Of a stretch of DNA of 24,421 bases, positions 20,947-24,421 are shown piece after piece. Position 1 is the stretch's first letter. Each line of letters starts with the position of its first letter. The stretch lies in IMG/VR virus record IMGVR_UViG_3300037488_000914, positions 1-24,421 of that record, one strand, 5' to 3'. Origin of the DNA: a virus. The notes beneath the pieces are model-generated. The model ran no database searches. It was not told where the DNA came from and saw nothing but the letters and a program-made list of their open reading frames with translations. A program made the position numbers and the translations under genes.

Positions 20947-22596
20947 TTATCGTTCTTTGTCCTGGGGAAATAACCAGGCCGATTCGGAGACTATATACAA
21001 ATCTCCAGGTTCCAACACTTCCATTTGATTTAAATTGCTCTGATGGTCGTCTACTATAACAAAAGGTATATCCTTAAAGACTTCCTGTTGATTCGCAACC
21101 AAAGATTCCCTGATATTACTATTAGTTAGGTCTTTGAAATTCTTTTGGTTTGATAACCAGCCAAATAAAACCAGTGTCATTACTAAATCGTCATTGGTGC
21201 CAGAATCTCCCGCGAATGAGCCAAGTTTTGATACAAAGGTTGTCATTTCAGAAATAGTATCAAAATCAGTAACTATTAATTGATCATTTTCGATCAACGT
21301 CTTAAGGTTTACACACCCGATATTCTTAGTTTTTTTGGTTGTCATCACACCAATTTTACCCTGAGAAAACGACATTTCTTGTGTTGAAAGTCTAGTATTT
21401 TTAACAGTGTATATAAGATTTTCATATTCTAATTCATACTTTAAAGCATCAGCCACTTGAGAACCAGCGTCGTTGGTTTCAATTAACAACCAAGCATTAT
21501 TATATTTTTGACCAATTTCAGCAATAACATTTGGAAAAATTAGCGGTGGAATTTTGTTTGAACGATATTTGGCTACAAATTTAAATGGTAGCTGTGTCAC
21601 GTCAATAATCGACATCACAGAAAAATCGTTAGCATCACCGCGAGCAACATCAACACATGCAACATAGGTGTGTTTAGGTTGTGGTTTTTCGTAAACATCT
21701 AAACATTCCTGTGAATATGTTGGTTGTTGGAAAACCAAATTTTTAAGTTTCGAACTAGCAATTAAAGTGTTACTAACTGAACCGAAAAAGGAGCAGCCAT
21801 ATTCTTGATCGAAAGCTTCAGCACCTATGTTCCTAATCGTTTCGTCGCGCCATTTGTCATCTCTTCCTGGAACTTCACTCCAGTGCATTGTGAAAGGCAC
21901 GTACCGATTCTGTTTTTTCTCAGCTTCAGTCCAGAGCTTATAAAATAAATTTACACCCTTTGGAGTTGATACAATAATAATTTTTGTTGTGGTTCCTGCC
22001 GTAATTGTGGGATAGACCGATTTCATAAAATCGTCTGACACATTGTTGTGGACATGTGCAAATTCATCTAGTACAAGACAATTTATACTTCCAGATCGCC
22101 CAGTTGAACCCGATGTAGAATCAGATGAAATTTTTGAACCATTCTCTAATTCAATCGACGATTTATTCCACTCGATGACACCTTGTTGAATCCACTTAGG
22201 TAAATTTTCATATGCCAATTTAACACGATATAAAATTTCTTTAGCTGTTTTATTCCTATTAGCTAAAACAACAATGTTTTGACTGTCTTTAAATATTGAT
22301 AACCACAGCACATAACCCACGTAACTAATTGTTTTTCCAATCTGTCTTGGACATAACATAATCGAAAATCGATTATCGTTGAAATTGCGAATCATTTTTT
22401 CTTGATATGGTCGTAATTGACACTGAATCAATCCTGCATCAAGATTAACAATTTTAAGATAATTGTTAATAAAATATATGGGATCTTTTGAACATTTAAG
22501 AATTTCTTGTATCTGTTCCGCAGTAAAGTCAAGCTTCACTCCCGCTTTTTTCAGTCGCGGGTTGGCTAAATATGTCGATTTAAAAAGTGATGTCAT
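20947..22596 (-). CDS. 17: Terminase large subunit (T4 gp17-like)
   Basis: The DNA-packaging ATPase and nuclease, 549 residues (T4 gp17 has 610). LRPYQEKMI (61-69) is the adenine-binding-like segment. Walker A is LCPRQIGKT (81-89), Walker B CLVLDEFAHV (173-182) and the coupling motif VSTPKG (209-214). The C-terminal RNase-H-fold nuclease begins with VACVDVARGDANDFSV (312-327) carrying the first catalytic Asp, and LLIETNDAGSQVAD supplies the next acidic residue. The N-terminus is shorter than in T4. It lies 27 nt after gp16, as in T4. A TATAAATA at 22603-22610 is only 6 nt from this ATG. Confidence 0.96.
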   Translation of the reverse strand: MTSLFKSTYLANPRLKKAGVKLDFTAEQIQEILKCSKDPIYFINNYLKIVNLDAGLIQCQLRPYQEKMIRNFNDNRFSIMLCPRQIGKTISYVGYVLWLSIFKDSQNIVVLANRNKTAKEILYRVKLAYENLPKWIQQGVIEWNKSSIELENGSKISSDSTSGSTGRSGSINCLVLDEFAHVHNNVSDDFMKSVYPTITAGTTTKIIIVSTPKGVNLFYKLWTEAEKKQNRYVPFTMHWSEVPGRDDKWRDETIRNIGAEAFDQEYGCSFFGSVSNTLIASSKLKNLVFQQPTYSQECLDVYEKPQPKHTYVACVDVARGDANDFSVMSIIDVTQLPFKFVAKYRSNKIPPLIFPNVIAEIGQKYNNAWLLIETNDAGSQVADALKYELEYENLIYTVKNTRLSTQEMSFSQGKIGVMTTKKTKNIGCVNLKTLIENDQLIVTDFDTISEMTTFVSKLGSFAGDSGTNDDLVMTLVLFGWLSNQKNFKDLTNSNIRESLVANQQEVFKDIPFVIVDDHQSNLNQMEVLEPGDLYIVSESAWLFPQDKER

Positions 22597-22602
22597 TACA
22601 AA

Positions 22603-22610
22603 TATTTATA
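22603..22610 (-). promoter_or_regulatory. TATAAATA immediately before gp17
   Basis: A perfect late-promoter core, but only 6 nt before the gp17 ATG, so transcription would start at the start codon. It is either a leaderless arrangement or a chance match in AT-rich DNA. Confidence 0.3.
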
Positions 22611-22623
22611 ACAAAAATGACGA

Positions 22624-23118
22624 TTACTTCGCGGAATTGTCTTTAATAAATTTTAACAATTCAGAAGTTGTTAGAAACAAATTATTATTCGTAACACTCA
22701 TGTCGCCAGATACATTGGCTGACTGATTACCAGGAACGCTTTCTTTTTTTAGATTTTTCATTTTCTGATGCAATTCAAATAGTTCGCGGGTACTATCCGC
22801 AATATTCTTCATCAATTCGCCAACAATTTCATGACATCTTGGTGTTGCAGAATCTTCGGCCATTTGTGCTAAGTTTTCAAGGGCCATTTTACCTATATCA
22901 ATAACATCATGTAAATTTTGTCTAGCATAATTGAAGTCGTCTTCGGCAAGCTGATCGTTTGTTTTTTCTTTGGTTGATGCGATTTGGACTTGAGGTTTTT
23001 GTACAACCGTTGGACATCTTTCGGATGTTTTTTCGGTTACAAGAATCGTCTCTGGTGGCGTATCAAAAATTTCACTCAATTCGTCTTTCAATTCAAACTC
23101 ATTAATCTTTTCAGACAT
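22624..23118 (-). CDS. 16: Terminase small subunit (T4 gp16-like)
   Basis: A protein of 164 residues, the same length as T4 gp16. It forms rings that recognise DNA and regulate gp17. The central helical hairpin DDFNYARQNLHDVIDIGKMA followed by ATPRCHEIVGELMKNIADST and RELFELHQKMKNL aligns with T4 gp16 ([47 protein letters not shown]). The N-terminal ~50 residues are acidic and less conserved. A late-promoter-like GATAAATA (23137-23144) and an AGAGG SD precede it. Confidence 0.9.
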   Translation of the reverse strand: MSEKINEFELKDELSEIFDTPPETILVTEKTSERCPTVVQKPQVQIASTKEKTNDQLAEDDFNYARQNLHDVIDIGKMALENLAQMAEDSATPRCHEIVGELMKNIADSTRELFELHQKMKNLKKESVPGNQSANVSGDMSVTNNNLFLTTSELLKFIKDNSAK

Positions 23119-23135
23119 AATAAACCTCTAATAAT

Positions 23136-23933
23136 TTATTTATCAGTAATAGTAACCTTTATATCATATACATCATCTGGTCCAGCAGTGAACGGGTCGA
23201 CCTCTGTTTTAATTTCAACATTGACGGGTGTATTTGCAATCTGTTCATCGGTAATACACGATTGTGTTCCGCCCTGTGGTACGCGCAAGTTTTCAAAAAC
23301 CCGTTTGATAACACCCTGTTCTTTAACAGGTCCATATACCCAACCCTTCATGACAAAATTTAAAGTCCAAATAATCAATCGTTTATCTTCAAATCCCGTT
23401 TCAAAATTGTCATCGATTGTAGTTGAATTTAATATTACTGGAACGTCATGGGCGATACCAAGTTCTGGTATTGTATTTACGGTCACTGTATATTCGGGAG
23501 TAAAAAAGGGGGCGATCTGCTCTAGAATTTGCGTACCATCATCATAATATTCTGTTAGAATAAAAAAAGAAAAATTATAATCATAAGGAACCGGCACATA
23601 CTGCTTTCCTTTAGACACATTTGAGAACACTTTTTCGTTGTAGACAGTTGATTGCAGTTTACGTTCTGGATCATACACCAACGAATCTAACATGAACGAC
23701 ATGCGAGGAACAACAATTGCCAGGTTGCCCGCTTCTAGTACAGGATTTTGTAATATACGAGTTAACCATTTTTGTTTTGGCGCATATGATAGTGGAACTA
23801 ATATATGCTTCTCTACTTCATCGGTTGTCTGAGTTTTTGAGCGTTCTATATAAACGTCTTGAAACAGCGAACCAAACGCTGTTACCATTTTGCGAATTGT
23901 GTGGTGTTTGAAGATTTCGTGGCCGAGCGTCAT
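23136..23933 (-). CDS. 15: Tail completion / sheath terminator protein (T4 gp15-like)
   Basis: A protein of 265 residues (T4 gp15 has 272). gp15 caps the tail and joins it to the neck. Matching segments to T4 are MVTAFGSLFQDVYIER (T4 LMGDLFSNIQIKR), LVPLSYAPKQKW (IRVPITYASKEHF), VVPRMSFMLDSLVYD (TILPRINLHLVDFSY), then QILEQIAPFFTPEYTVTVNT and IIWTLNFVMKGWVYGPV (IEWSLTFEVNGWMYPPV). Order next to gp16 and gp14 is that of T4. An AGGAGAT SD precedes the ATG, 9 nt after the upstream gene's stop. Confidence 0.92.
   Translation of the reverse strand: MTLGHEIFKHHTIRKMVTAFGSLFQDVYIERSKTQTTDEVEKHILVPLSYAPKQKWLTRILQNPVLEAGNLAIVVPRMSFMLDSLVYDPERKLQSTVYNEKVFSNVSKGKQYVPVPYDYNFSFFILTEYYDDGTQILEQIAPFFTPEYTVTVNTIPELGIAHDVPVILNSTTIDDNFETGFEDKRLIIWTLNFVMKGWVYGPVKEQGVIKRVFENLRVPQGGTQSCITDEQIANTPVNVEIKTEVDPFTAGPDDVYDIKVTITDK
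23137..23144 (-). promoter_or_regulatory. Late-promoter-like GATAAATA for gp16
   Basis: GATAAATA on the minus strand (one mismatch at the first base), overlapping the gp15 stop and 18 nt before the gp16 ATG. Confidence 0.4.
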
Positions 23934-23942
23934 GTATATCTC

Positions 23943-24421
23943 CTAAACTGGATCACCAAAAGGATTTTTTTCAGTCCAATCGATAATATTTTGTGATTCT
24001 GTTTTAATCTTTTTGTTATTAGCTATTGGAGAATTTGGTAATTCTTTTTCGTCAAACTGTGCAATAGTATATTCAACACCCGATGTATTGCCTTTGATGG
24101 AAAGTGTATTATCAAAAAATCCGATAACATCTTTAACTTTTAGAATTTTGTTATCTCTATCATACCATATTGCTTTAGCTTTGGCAGTTGCTGTTGCTAA
24201 ACTTGCGCCTTGATAAACTTCCTCTGCGACAACATAGCGACCAGTGCCTGTGGCTAATTGAAATTGTATTGCATGAACATTCTCGTTTTCAAAACGGTCG
24301 ATATAGGCAACGCCCGTGCGTAATTGTTGATTTGAATAATTCATCAGATCAATTTTCATGCTATAGACAGTATTTGCTATCATACCAACATTATGAAACA
24401 GTTTTTCGTGTTCTACGAAGG
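23943..24421 (-). CDS. 14: Neck protein, probably gp14-like (5' end cut by window)
   Basis: The frame is open to the right edge. The first internal ATG (24383) is not the true start, because the upstream codons read FVEHEKLFHNVG and continue naturally into MIANTVYSMKID. The visible 159 residues contain a beta-rich repeat-like region (VVAEEVYQGASLATATAKAK, then ILKVKDVIGFF) and end with NIIDWTEKNPFGDPV, a tail I associate with neck proteins of aquatic T4-like phages. Position directly before gp15 is that of T4 gene 14. gp14 works with gp13 to join the head to the tail. The name rests mainly on synteny. Confidence 0.6.
   Translation of the reverse strand, partial: FVEHEKLFHNVGMIANTVYSMKIDLMNYSNQQLRTGVAYIDRFENENVHAIQFQLATGTGRYVVAEEVYQGASLATATAKAKAIWYDRDNKILKVKDVIGFFDNTLSIKGNTSGVEYTIAQFDEKELPNSPIANNKKIKTESQNIIDWTEKNPFGDPV

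Noticed and set aside
22984-23547. 187-codon plus-strand frame
   Set aside because: It runs antisense across gp16 and gp15, both clearly recognisable.
1-24421. tRNA genes, insertion sequences and attachment sites
   Set aside because: I found no cloverleaf, transposase or att-like duplication on reading; a covariance-model tRNA scan would be needed to exclude tRNAs fully.

Overview
The window is part of the genome of a T4-like contractile-tailed bacteriophage (myovirus). It is AT-rich, tightly packed and almost wholly coding. The main evidence is an uninterrupted T4-order late module read leftward from the right edge: neck gp14 (cut by the window end), gp15, terminase gp16 and gp17, sheath gp18, tube gp19, portal gp20, four small proteins at the T4 gp67/gp68 position, protease gp21, scaffold gp22 and major capsid gp23. 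The host cannot be told from this sequence. PhoH and an Sm-like protein give it the flavour of aquatic T4-like phages, but no photosynthesis or tRNA gene is visible.

Layout. Bases 1-402 hold no convincing gene, only a sigma70-like promoter and perhaps the start of a leftward gene. Bases 403-3192 (leftward) hold an Sm-like protein, the helicase UvsW, the recombination mediator UvsY and a small HExxH metallopeptidase. Bases 3350-4713 (rightward) hold an HNH/NUMOD3 homing endonuclease coupled to a second tail-tube-fold protein. Bases 4717-7679 are an accessory block: a DUF6899-like protein, a DUF1937-like protein, PhoH (rightward), two orphans and a guanine-deaminase-like enzyme. Bases 7771-9603 (rightward) hold three tandem paralogous fibre/adhesin-like genes. 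Bases 9690-24421 (leftward) are the head, neck and tail module, interrupted between gp19 and gp20 by a Vsr-like homing endonuclease and a zinc-ribbon orphan.

How it works together. gp20 nucleates the prohead and gp22 plus small core proteins scaffold gp23. gp21 removes the scaffold and trims gp23, and gp16/gp17 package the DNA. gp14 and gp15 join the head to the gp18/gp19 tail. UvsW and UvsY would support recombination-dependent replication. The three fibre-like proteins probably act at the host surface.

Regulation. Ten sites match NATAAATA just upstream of late genes, resembling the T4 late promoter TATAAATA. Four sigma70-type promoters (-35/-10 with 16-17 bp spacing) lie on the minus strand in front of accessory genes. 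The most interesting points are the fibre triplication with divergence concentrated in the C-terminal third, the regulatory arrangement of the two homing endonucleases, the large acidic extension on gp22, and the guanine-deaminase-like gene behind a near-consensus sigma70 promoter.
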